Source of the DNA: Purshia tridentata
Taxonomy: Eukaryota > Streptophyta > Magnoliopsida > Rosales > Rosaceae
Direction of reading: 5' to 3'
Assembly: GCA_003254885.1 (NCBI GenBank)
Contig: QANT01008609.1
Span: forward strand, 1 to 21,203
DNA: 21,203 bases
How positions within the stretch are numbered: the first letter of the stretch is position 1; every line of letters begins with the position of its first letter. Shown in pieces: positions 1 to 8,865 of the stretch. The position numbers and the translations under genes are program-made. The notes under the pieces are model-generated. The model ran no database searches. It was not told the origin of the DNA and saw nothing but the letters and a program-made list of their open reading frames with translations.

Positions 1-400
1 TAGGGTGAGAGGCAGAGGGAGAGGGAAAGAGGCAGAGGAAGACGGAGAGAGGCGGAGGGAGAGGAAGAGAGGCGAAGGGGGGCAGAGGCCGAAGGAGGGA
101 GAGAGGAGGGGAGGCAGGGTGGAATTGGGCTTTTAGGGATAGGGAGAAAGGCATAGGGAGAGGAAAAGAGGCAGAGGAAGACGGAGAGAGGCGGAGGGAG
201 AGGAAGAGAGGTGAAAGGGGGTAGAGGCCGGAGGAAGGGGAGGGGAGGGGAGGGAGAGGCGGAGTGGAGAGGTTCAAAAAGGGGGAGGGGCTGGGAAGGT
301 GGGAGGGATGGAGGTCTAGAGAAGGGAGGAGGTCGGAATTGCTGCTGAGAGAGGGAGAGAGTGTGTGAAATGAAGAAGTTGCATAAATGAAGGCTAAGGG
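1..400. repeat. GA-rich low-complexity tract with a 139 bp duplication
   Basis: This is almost pure purine on the plus strand. A block at about 7-100 recurs at about 144-238, a 139 bp offset, with few differences (the shared core GAGGCAGAGGAAGACGG starts at 29 and at 168). A run of G blocks separated by single A residues lies at 237-254. A similar GA-rich tract sits at 8561-8865, and both are followed on the right by a GACTTTGGGYGAYGAA motif. I see no coding sequence. It is probably untranslated interior of the CACTA element or of a related copy. Confidence 0.75.
237..254 (+). other. Potential G-quadruplex motif
   Basis: Four G runs (GGGG, GGGG, GGGG, GGG) are separated by single A residues on the plus strand. 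This satisfies the usual four-tract rule with one-base loops. Whether it folds is not shown by the sequence, and it lies inside a GA tract where such runs arise easily. Confidence 0.5.
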
Positions 401-404
401 TTAA

Positions 405-780
405 AACACGATGACTTTGGGCGATGAAAGACGTTTCTTCGGCCCAACATGGGTTTGGGCGACGAAACATTTATTTCGTCGCCCAAAGCAAAAAATATTC
501 AACAGGATTTTCCCTGCCCAATTTTTCTATTTTTTCACTGAAAGTTTGGGCGACAAAGCTATATTGTCACCTTAAGTGAGCCTGGGGTGATGAATTTCTC
601 ATTTCTTCGCCCTAAGTACCTTAAGGTGACAAAATAACTTTGTCGCCCAAACTAAAAAATAAAATGCGGCATATTTCCCTCCAATATTTCACATATTTTA
701 CTGAAATGTTTGGGCGATGAAACATAAATATTCGTCGCTCAAACCTCTGAACAATATATATATCTCCTAAAACCACAGTT
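405..780. repeat. Subterminal-type block of GGGCGACGAA inverted motifs (left copy)
   Basis: The block contains many diverged copies of TTTGGGCGACGAAA in both orientations. A perfect 14 bp inverted repeat is TTTGGGCGACGAAA at 454-467 and its complement at 474-487, with a 6-base loop. Further pairs occur at about 546-572, 580-615, 616-650 and 711-746. The first motif, GACTTTGGGCGATGAA at about 411-426, matches the arrangement at the right end of the element (about 8868-8884). In CACTA elements, short repeated subterminal motifs bind the element's second protein (TNPA in En/Spm). That this motif is such a site is inference. Confidence 0.65.
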
Positions 781-3447
781 GTTCAAATGTTGCACCTACG
801 ATACTTAATTTTTCGAACTCCAATTGGCTAATTTTTTGTAAGCAAGATCTTTGATTGGGGATCTAAGAGATGAACCGTTTAGATCAGTCAAACCTGAACT
901 GGTCAGTCAATTATCATTATAACAACCACAATCGTCTGTATGTTAGATTGTGAATGCCTAACTTGTACAACGCCGATGAAGCCATTTTTTTGCAACGACG
1001 ATCTTTGAGCGAGGGACTAAAAAATAAATGATTCGGATCATTGGAAGCATGATCGGATTGCGAGCTTACATAGAAATACACTTAAAGCGTATAATATATT
1101 ATCTTTTTCGCTCATTAGCATACATTTCAGTAATTGAGATTAAGGCAACTTGACTTCAACGATCGAATCGTTTATTTTTTACGATTATACTTAAATGCCG
1201 TGACGATCGAAGTTAATTGGGCCGTTCGTTTAGAACCCATTTTTTGATTTCGAGATGACTTGGGGTGACGAAATAATGGAATTCATCGAACCAAACAGAT
1301 TTAGGGCGACGAATACTTAGATATTTGTTGCCCCAAAGCAAGTTTAAGGCGACAGAAAGAATTTCGTCACCCAAATAAGTGTTAATTACTATTTATTTTT
1401 TTCCTTACAAATTGCATTATTTTTTATACTTTCACATAACTTCCACAACTTCGATTGAGCTCATTTTTTGCAGGGAAGATCTTTGAGCAGAGATTATAAT
1501 CCCCTGCAAAAAATAGACCAATCGGACCTCATGTAATCGTTCGTTCATCATTATAACAACCACGATCGTTCATACGTTCGATCGTGGATGCCTAACTTGC
1601 ACAATTTTGATGGAGCTATTTTTTTTTGCACCGACGATCTTTAAGTGGGGGACTAATAAATGAACAGTTTGGATCATTGGAAGCATGATTAGATTGCAAG
1701 CTTCTATATAGAATTACATTTAAAGAGTATAATTATATTAACTTTTTCGCTCATTAACTTACATTTCAATAATTGTAATGAAGACAACGTGACTTCAAGA
1801 TGTTGTGACGATCGGAGTTGATCATTAGAACCATTTATTTTTTACGATTATACTTAAACACCGAGATGATCAGAGTTGATCGGGCCGTTCGTTTAGAACC
1901 CATTTTTTGATTTCAGGATGACTTGGTGCGACGAAATAATGGAATTCGTCGACCCAAGCAGACTTAGGGCGACAAATCCTTAGATATTCATTGCCCCAAA
2001 CGAAAGTCGACAGAATGAATTTTGTCACCCAAATAATTGTTAATTATTATTATCTTTTCCTTACAAACTCCACTATTTTTCATACATTCGTCTTCCGTTA
2101 CTTAACTTTCACAACTCTGATTGAGCTCATTTTTGGTAAGAATGATCTTTGAGCGGGGATTATGATCTTGCAAAATCTCAAACCGATTAGACTTTATCTA
2201 ACTATTTGATCATCATTATAACAACCATGATCGTCCGTACGTTCGATCTTCGTTGCATAACTTGCACATCTCCGACTGAGCTATTTTTTCCCCGGCAATC
2301 TTTGAGTAGGGAACTAAAATATGAACTATTCGGATGTTGGAAGCATGATCAGATTGTGAGCTTATACATAGAAATACACTTAAGAGTATAATTATATTAA
2401 CTTTTTCACTCATTAGCATACATTTCAATAATTACGATTAAGAAAACGTGACTTCAACGGTCAGAACCGTTATTTTTTTGCGATTATATTTAAATTTCAT
2501 TCCTGCAAAAATAGCACGACAATCGGAGTTGATCAGGCCGTTTGTTTAGAACCCATTTTTTGATTTCAGGATGACTTAGGGCGACGAAATAATGGAATTC
2601 AATCCAAACAGACTTAGGATGATGAATACTTAGGAATGAATTTTGTCGCCCAAATAATTGTTAATTATTATTTTTTCTTTACAAATTCCATTATTTTTCA
2701 TACTTTCGTCTTCTATTACCTACCACAACTTTGATTGAGCTCATTTTTGGCAAGGAAGATCTTTGAGCAAAGATTATGATCCTTGCAAAAGATCAGACCG
2801 ATCAGATTTCATCTAATCGTTCGATCATCATTATAACAACCACGATCGTTCGTATGTTCGATCGTGGATGCCTAACTTGCACAATGCCAATGGAGCTATT
2901 TTTTTGCACCGACGATCTTTGATTGGGGGACTAATAAATGAACGATTTGGATCATTGGAAGCCGATCGGATTGCGAGCTTCTACAAAGAAATACACTTAA
3001 AAATTACAATTATATTAACTTTTTCACTAATTAGCAAACATTTCAATAATTGTGATTAAGACAACGTGACTTCAACGATCAAAATCATTGATCCTTTACG
3101 ATTATACATAAATTTCATTCCTGTAAAATGCCGCGATGATCGGAGTTGCTCGAGCCATTCATTTAGAACCCATTTTTTAATTTCGGGAGGACTTGGGTGA
3201 TGAAATAATGGAATTCGTTGACCCAAACAGACTTAGGGCAACGAATTGTTATATATTCGTCGTTCCAAACCAAGTCTAAGGCGATGGAATGAATTTCGTC
3301 ACCTAAATAATTGTTAATTATTTTTTTTCTTACAAATTCCTTTTTCTTTTTTTTTTCATACTTTCGTCTTTTGTTACTTAACTTCCACAACTCCGATTGA
3401 GCTCATTTTTTGCAAGGATGATCTTTGAGCGGGGAATATGATCCTTG
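780..3447. repeat. Tandem array of four ~615-665 bp units with partial copies at its edges
   Basis: The phrase ATCATTATAACAACCA recurs at 913, 1547, 2212 and 2827, giving spacings of 634, 665 and 615 bases. The rest of each unit is alignable: a TGGATGCCTAACTTGCACAA-like phrase, a TTTTTGCACCGACGATCTTT-like phrase, CATTGGAAGCATGATC, TTAGAACCCATTTTTTGATTTC, several GGGCGACGAA/TTCGTCGCCC pairs, then TTGAGCTCATTTTTTGC and GATCTTTGAGC. A partial copy precedes 913. The array stops at about 3447, directly against transposase DUF4216-like sequence. Short open frames inside the units are not conserved between copies and look like chance. Each unit also has two inverted repeats, described in the findings. 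Confidence 0.88.
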
Positions 3448-3830
3448 CTGTTTTGAGTCGTCAACTTGTCATCTCGAACCTCAACCAAAAACCTAACTTC
3501 ATTCATAATACACCTGGAGTACGTTTCAACATGGATGACGCCCAAAGCCAACCTTATTAACTCGTCGTTGTATAACAGTGATTTATCATCCTCTAGCTTT
3601 CGCATTTGTTAACTGACATATTAATTATTCATGTTACGAAAACTAGTATCATTCACATTCAACTTTTAATTATAATTACTTACATGTTCCCTCAACCATC
3701 TCGGAAGCAATTCTTTGTGCATTTTCTCGTATTCTATAGGATAGAGGTGTTTAAGTAATTCCTCACGCTCTTCTAGGAATAGCACGACTTCTTTGCAGTT
3801 ATTGAGTATGAAACAATGCATGGTTGTTTT
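3448..3830 (-). pseudogene. Truncated DUF4216 region of the CACTA transposase
   Basis: Before the intron the frame reads CKEVVLFLEEREELL and HKELLPRWLREH. After it come LALGVIHVETYSRCIMNE, VRFLVEVRDDK and TTQNS, ending at 3447. The motifs NGxRFLVxxRD and TQNSG are the recognisable start of DUF4216, the C-terminal region of many CACTA transposases. The part that normally follows TQNSG is absent; from 3447 leftwards the sequence is the tandem array. Either the array was inserted here or the 3' end of the gene was deleted up to the subterminal region. Confidence 0.78.
3613..3683 (-). other. Probable transposase intron (71 bp)
   Basis: On the minus strand, GTAAGT at 3683 follows a HKELLPRWLREH stretch, and a TATGTCAG acceptor ends at 3613. 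DUF4216-type sequence resumes beyond it. The donor is a perfect plant consensus and the interior is AT-rich. The reading frame after splicing is off by one base relative to the DUF4216 frame, which fits later decay. Confidence 0.65.
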
Positions 3831-3869
3831 TTAGAATTCACAAATAGGGGCTTTGCCAAACCATCGCGT

Positions 3870-4532
3870 ACTTTAAGAAAATACTAAAAGTGACGCATCT
3901 TGTTCACCACAATCGTCGTTGCGTTAAGGCCAATTGAATGCGGTTTCAATATGGCAAAGATATATTGCACAATAAGTCAGAGATTCGTTTGCAATGTATG
4001 CCTCTGCTATGGAGTCCTGAGGCCGTGTCTTGTTTCTCACATTGAAGGCATGTCCTATTTCTCACATACTTTTTGTACATGCCAAACATTCTACAAAATG
4101 GAAGTATACAGTAAGACAATAATTTTAATTTATATTAAGGAGAACATGAGAATAAAATTGAAGGAACTTAGGAAAATAGTTTATGAACTGTTACCTCTCG
4201 ATCAGGTACATTTGCCGATAGCTAACTGGCCCAGCTACAGTTGCCTCTGCCAGTAAATTTATCAGCAAGTGAATCATTTAGTTGAAGAATGCGAGTGGGA
4301 AAATTTGTCCGAACATGTATAGGATGTGCACAACCTCATCTTTCAATTCATCTACATTTGACACATGCAAGGTTTTGGCACAAATTTGCTGAAAGAATCT
4401 TGACAACATCATAATTGGATCCACCACATCTTTTGGCAAAAATTTGTGAACCCTGACTGGAAAAAGCCGCTGTAATAACACATGGCAATCATGACTCTTC
4501 AATCCCAAAATCTTGCCATGGTCGATTTTCAC
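3870..4532 (-). pseudogene. DUF4218 region of the CACTA transposase, split by an intron
   Basis: The frame starting near 4515 reads GLKSHDCHVLLQRLFPVRV, then LPKDVVDPIMMLSRFFQQIC, LKDEVVHILYMFGQIFP and, after a shift, a VSYRQMYLIER-like stretch at about 4195-4235. This is the conserved start and middle of DUF4218, which directly follows the TNP2 core in plant CACTA proteins. After the probable intron (4091-4194) the frame resumes with YKKYVRN, and a shifted frame then gives SIAEAYIANESLTYC and HIETAFNWP. Stops and at least two frame changes interrupt it. Confidence 0.82.
4091..4194 (-). other. Probable transposase intron (104 bp)
   Basis: On the minus strand, GTAAC follows a MYLIER-like stretch at 4194, and a pyrimidine-ending ATTTTGTAG precedes the continuation of DUF4218 at 4090. 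The spliced order matches the family sequence, in which an ER residue pair is followed by an aromatic residue and KxYVRN. The intron is AT-rich. Splicing is inferred from homology and from the GT-AG ends. Confidence 0.65.
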
Positions 4533-4539
4533 ACTTCGT

Positions 4540-5860
4540 GAAATGCTGGCCGCTTATCCATCTGGAAATTTTGACAGATGCAAAAAAACTCAAGAATTCT
4601 TTTTTTGGATCAGGCTTGATTGTAAAAAATGGATGCTTCTTTTCATATTTGTCACCCTTCTTCTGTAACAACAAATTTTTTCAGATGCCCATTTCTTCCA
4701 AACCTATTCGAGCCTTGACCGTATCCTTCATTTTTTTATCAATGCCCAGAATGGTCTTCATTAAACTTTCACACATATTCTTGTCAATATGCATCACAAC
4801 AAGATTGTGCCTAATTTTTAATTGGGACCAGTACTCCAACTCGAAGAATATCGACTTGTTCGTGAATTCAAATGTGCTGCCAACCTTGGTAGATTATGTT
4901 CTTTGTTAATGGGTTGTTTGCTAATCTGATCAAATCGTAGGGTGTTTAACTACCTCAATATGTCCTCGTCTGATAGTTCGCAAAGTCGGGCACCCATTTC
5001 TTATTCCTTGTCAAAAGCCTCCTTGATATTGCGCTAGCGATGATCCCAATGCAACCATCGCCGGTGGCTCATATAGCAAAACTTCCCACTGTGCCAAGCT
5101 GAACAAGTATTTTGCATACAAACTGGACATGCCGTATAACCTGTAGTGTTCCAGTCTGATAGATTCTCGTAAGCTAGGAAGTCATTGATTGTCCACATGA
5201 TTGCTGCATGCATAACATTCGCTCGGTCAACTTATCAAACATGCATACATTGTTTTGCCACAGGTCTTTTAGCTCGTCAATCAACAGCCGCAGATAAACA
5301 TCTATCTCTTTTCTAGGGGATTGCAGCCAAAGAATTAATAGCGTCATCATTGTAAATTTCTTCTTCGTGCACTGCCAATGAGGCAAATTATAAGAAACCA
5401 TGACTACTAACAAAGTGCTATTAGATGTGCTCATATTCCCATATGGATTAAATCTATCGATGGCAAGTCTCAATCTCAAATTTCGTGGTTTTACTGCAAA
5501 ATCAGGACACATGTTGTTAAACGTTTTCCATACGCTTCTATCTGTGGGATGTCTCATCACATCATCATCAACCTGCTTATCTTTGTGTCATCTCATGTCA
5601 CTAGCATTATGTGTTGACATGTATAACTGTTTCTGTCTTAACTTCAGTGGAAAATAACGTAACACGTTCTATGGAATCTTCTTTTTCCTATTTTCAAAAT
5701 TGCTCTAATATCTCGGCTCATTGCATAAAGGGCATTTATCCTTCCCCTCGTGTTCTTTGTAAAACAGAGCACAATCATGTTTGCAAGCATGAATTTTTTC
5801 ATACCCAATCCAAGGCCTTTCAACACCTTCTTCGCCTGATAATGGGTTTTAGGTAAATGG
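4540..5860 (-). pseudogene. Transposase_21 (TNP2 core) remnant
   Basis: Motifs in order on the minus strand are LPKTHYQAKK (about 5856), HACKHDCALFYKEHEG (about 5780) and CPLCNEPRY (about 5730) after a frameshift, then RHPTD (about 5555), FNPYGNMS (about 5460), IDVYLRLLIDELKDLW (about 5300), ACPVCMQNTCSAWHSG (about 5130), FCYMSHRRWLHWDHR, and HNLVVMHIDKNMC (about 4815). In the family the last motif is usually HNLDVMHIEKN, so here an Asp has become Val. The GFNPF region reads DRFNPYGN, with a Gly to Arg change. The CxxC/HxxxC zinc-binding-like pattern is intact at sequence level but lies in a different frame from its neighbours. Confidence 0.85.
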
Positions 5861-6224
5861 TTGTCTTGTGGAAGCATCCATTTCACAATCCCCATAAAAT
5901 GATCTTAACTCTGGTACTTTACCAAACATAACTTTCTAATAAATCATCTCCACAATGACATTCACCAGCTACATATGTTGCCCACCGGTACAATGCTCGC
6001 AAGTAGGGTACAATTCTCGTTTGGCTTCATTCAATAATCTCTAGTAATTCTCAAACTCTTTGTTGGGAGTATCGCCATCTTCATTATCATTTTCACCGTC
6101 ACCCCTTGAACATTAGGTTGATCATGGGCAATCGACACGTGGATAAGCATTATATCCATAACTTGGTCATCATCATCACCAACGCTTTCAATTAGTGTTG
6201 TAACTGTTTCGGGGCCAAGGAAGT

Positions 6225-6480
6225 CGGAGCATCCACCATTGTTTTACCATAATGATACCATGTCGTATAATTGTATGCCATCCCTTTTTTACCAGATGAA
6301 ATCTTACTTCACGCAGTGTCTTCCACAAAGCGTTGTTACAATTTCGACACAAAGACCTTATTTGATTTTGAGCATTTTCACACACCTTATTACAGCTTCA
6401 AAAAATGACTCGATCATATCCAAATAATCATCACTGACACAATTCAAATTTAGTATCCATTGTCGGTCTATAACATATGT
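6225..6480 (-). pseudogene. Transposase N-terminal (transposase-associated) domain remnant
   Basis: The minus-strand reading contains DRQWILNLNCVSDDYLD (6469 downwards), then CRNCNNALWKTLREVRFHL and GWHTIIRHG. This is the layout of the transposase-associated domain that precedes Transposase_21: a D-R-x-W start, a C-x2-C-N knuckle, then x-V-x-x-H-L and a glycine-led stretch. The W-I-x-H-G that usually follows is degraded. One frame shift lies between the DRQW part and the CRNCNN part. The domain is thought to help DNA binding, but nothing here tests that. Confidence 0.75.
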
Positions 6481-6987
6481 TTGATAGCAACATGACCCAT
6501 CAATTCGTTCGTCGATCTCCTTATACCTCCAGTAAGGGTCCTATCCTATCCAAGAGTGCACAATGTATGTGGGTGGTTTGCAGCTCTTACGACGTTATTT
6601 CGATTGAGATAATTTTGGCAGCATCTCCCTATAGTTCTCCAAGTGCACGACGTAGATATTGAGAGCTTATATCTAGTATGCACTCAAAGAACATTAGGAG
6701 ACCTATAAAATATCTCTTGTTTGAAACACGTCGTTCAAGTCGCAAACCACACAACACACACTGTGTACTCCCAAACTGTCCAGAAATAAGACAATTTAAG
6801 AGTCTATTAGAGTGCCGAGCACCATTAATTGCTCACAAACGCTACCAATAAACTTTCAAACGGAAACTAAGGTGTATTAATTGAAGACTAAAAAATGTAC
6901 AAAGTTATCTACTGATAACTTCGCACAAGCCATTCAATATAAATATACAAGTACAACAAATAAAATAAAACTACAACTAAACAATAT
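6481..6987 (-). other. Upstream leader of the CACTA transposase
   Basis: This lies between the N-terminal domain remnant and the hAT-like insertion. It has no convincing reading frame on either strand; the 61-codon plus-strand frame at 6477-6662 resembles nothing I know. It probably holds the 5' untranslated part or first intron of the transposase gene. The stretch nearest the insertion (6890-6987) is AT-rich. Confidence 0.4.
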
Positions 6988-7317
6988 ACCCTAACCAAGG
7001 AATGTAATTTCTATTTCAGTGGAAATTTCGCTAGGGTTTAGACAAAAACAACGGAAATTGCTATTAAATAACAGAAATTTTAAATGAAACTTTATCATAT
7101 GCTTATTTAACATATTATATATGACATTTATAAAAAACATTAAAAGAATCAAACCATATTGTAGGTTTCATGTGATATAAGGAATATAATGCACACTGAA
7201 AGTCGTTAAAAAAATGTTACACTAATTAATAATTACATAAATAACATCTTAAATTTACAAATTATAGTACAATATTAAATAAGTATTCTAAAACTCCAAA
7301 TATGTAATAAAAACTCT

Positions 7318-7432
7318 AAATTAATTAAGTAGTCATATGATGATCATATCACCAAGTTGTAACATAATTTTACACATTATTTAGACAACTACCAAATTAA
7401 TTAAATGGTCATATGATGATCATATCACAAGT
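7318..7432. repeat. Short direct duplication carrying a near-palindrome
   Basis: About 38 bases starting AAATTAATTAA at 7318 recur at 7395, a 77-base offset. Each copy contains CATATGATGATCATATC, almost its own reverse complement. It lies inside the hAT-like element and has no evident coding role. Confidence 0.7.
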
Positions 7433-7589
7433 GTTATATTAATATTAATTTTTTGAAACTCCATCACCAAGTGATCAGCATGCCATGCCATTAATATGCT
7501 TAAATACAATGGTTAATCGGTTCTATGCACAGTAAAGTTCACTTGTTTAAACTTTGATTAATTGGTTCTTAAATTAATGCATTATTTAA

Positions 7590-7980
7590 TTATTTTGGGT
7601 CACACCACTACCCCTTTTTACTGAGCATGCACAGGCCCCCACTTTTTTTTTCTTTCTCTCTCTTCTTCCCGTTGCCATCTTTCTCCTGAAGCTAAAAAAC
7701 CTCTTCCTTCACTCTCTCTCCCTGTCGCATGCTGCCCAAATAGAAATCTCCATCACTGGCCACCTTTTGGCAATCCAAGACTACCGATGGACTCCTCAAG
7801 CCAGCACTAACACAACCCAGCTGTCACCTAGCCGGGCCGGCCTCCCCATGCCAAAAATCGCAGCCTCCCTCCGTCGGCTGTTTTGGCAAATTCCGGCCAC
7901 CTCCGAGCTTCAATCACTCTTTTTTTTTGTGGGTTTTCCTTCCCTCATCATGGACTTTCATTCCCCTAAGATTTGAAGTG
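7590..7980 (+). other. CT-rich to GC-rich island inside the hAT-like element, function unknown
   Basis: A CT-rich run (about 7630-7725) leads into a stretch noticeably richer in GC than the AT-rich element around it. That stretch contains an open frame of 69 codons (7767-7976) with no family motif I recognise. The order (CT-rich leader, then GC-richer possibly coding sequence) resembles the start of a plant gene. It may be a fragment captured from elsewhere. I do not claim a protein. Confidence 0.3.
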
Positions 7981-8156
7981 TGAATTTTGTGTAATTTTGT
8001 TTCTTATTTTTATGGTTTATACCAAATTTCGGAATTTCGTCGAGATTTTCTGAAATTTCATCGAAATTTTGACGAAAATCATATGGTAATGGCATTTCGT
8101 TTCGAAACCTCCAAAAAATGATAATTTTGCCAACATTATCGAAATTATATTCGTTG

Positions 8157-8560
8157 ACCCTAACTAATATGCATTTATAATTAACCTAAATTTTACAATT
8201 AATTCTAATATACCAACATAGTAGAAACTAAATAATACATTTTATAACTAAAATGTATACAAATTAATTAGCTAGCTACCTATGTGAACTATACCTAATT
8301 TTAACATTTAATAATTATGTTTTAAGGCATACATATTACCTAATTAATACATATTATGCTTAACAATATACAACCTAAGTAATTATTTCTAACATTAAAT
8401 AATTTACCTCAAAAATTTGAAATTCTTCAAATCAACCTTCCATACTTCCAACAAACATAAATCACCAAAATAAGTTTAATTAATCAAATACTCCCATTAA
8501 CAATAAATAAATAAATAACCAAAAAAAAAACAAAACAAAAAGTTGCAAAAACCAAAAACC
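8157..8560. other. AT-rich CACTA interior without a gene
   Basis: Apart from the 8 bp target duplication at its left edge, this is AT-rich sequence ending in A-rich runs (AATAAATAAATAA, then A10 at about 8521). No frame on either strand looks coding. It belongs to the 5' region of the CACTA element. Confidence 0.5.
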
Positions 8561-8865
8561 CACCAAGAAGAGAGGGGGAGATCCGGTGGGGTTTAGGTTA
8601 GGGCAGGGTTGCGGGTGGGGGGGCTGGTTGTGTGGTGGGGAGGATTTGGAAGGGTCTAGGGTGGGGCTGGTTGCAGAAGAGGGTAGATCTCAGGTGTAAG
8701 AGAGAGAGGGAGGGACGATGGAGAGAGTGAGAGAGATGGTGTAAAGAGAAAAAGAAAAGGCTGGATTTGTAGAGATCGCGAAGGAAGAAGAAGGAGGGAC
8801 GACAGTTGGAGGAAGAAGAAAAAAGTGTAGGGAAAAGAAGAAGGTGATTTGGGGGTTTTATTTTT
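8561..8865. repeat. GA-rich tract (right copy)
   Basis: Purine-rich on the plus strand, with G runs near 8615-8625 and GAGAGAG/GAAGAAG runs after 8695. It resembles 1-400 in composition and position relative to the following GACTTTGGGYGAYGAA motif. Read on the minus strand it encodes only a serine/proline/leucine-rich low-complexity frame, which I attribute to composition. Confidence 0.6.

Larger units (their letters stand above)
3448..6480 (-). pseudogene. TNP2-like CACTA transposase pseudogene
   Basis: Read right to left on the minus strand, the pieces follow the order of plant TNP2 transposases: a transposase-associated N-terminal domain (about 6225-6480), the Transposase_21 core (about 4540-5860), DUF4218 (about 3870-4520) and the start of DUF4216 (3448-3830). 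TNP2 acts in the nucleus and catalyses cut-and-paste movement of the element. The gene is dead: the frame changes many times, in-frame stops are scattered through it, and the DUF4216 part stops where the tandem array begins. Two probable GT-AG introns remain (4091-4194 and 3613-3683). No intact start codon was found near the DRQW motif at 6458-6469. The assignment rests on many short family motifs in the right order. Confidence 0.88.
6996..8156. mobile_element. hAT-like non-autonomous DNA transposon nested in the CACTA element
   Basis: The element is 1161 bp. It is flanked by an exact 8 bp direct repeat, ACCCTAAC, at 6988-6995 and 8157-8164. Its ends are inverted repeats: CAAGGAATGTAATTTC at 6996-7011 and, on the other strand from 8156, CAACGAATATAATTTC, 14 of 16 matching. 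An 8 bp duplication with a short inverted repeat starting CA fits the hAT superfamily. GAAATTTCG-type motifs recur near both ends (7022-7032 and 8029-8105), as expected of subterminal sequence. No transposase is present, so movement would need a protein from elsewhere. A Mutator-type origin would normally show a 9-11 bp duplication, so it is less likely. Confidence 0.75.

Noticed and set aside
2206..3059. Small open frames inside the tandem array (for example 2206-2391 plus, 2216-2428 minus, 2868-3059 plus)
   Set aside because: They fall in different units, the frames are not kept between copies, and they show no family motifs.
3163..3390. 75-codon minus-strand frame at the edge of the array
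   Set aside because: It is translation of array sequence with a lysine run from a poly-T stretch; no counterpart exists in the other units.
780..3447. CRISPR-like array
   Set aside because: Units are over 600 bases, diverged and without short identical repeats or spacers, in a plant genome.
3900..4256. 118-codon plus-strand frame
   Set aside because: It lies antisense to DUF4218 motifs and crosses a probable transposase intron; it looks like a chance frame.
7767..7976. Host gene exon inside the hAT-like element
   Set aside because: A 69-codon frame with no motif or splice evidence is too little to call a gene; kept only as a possible captured fragment.
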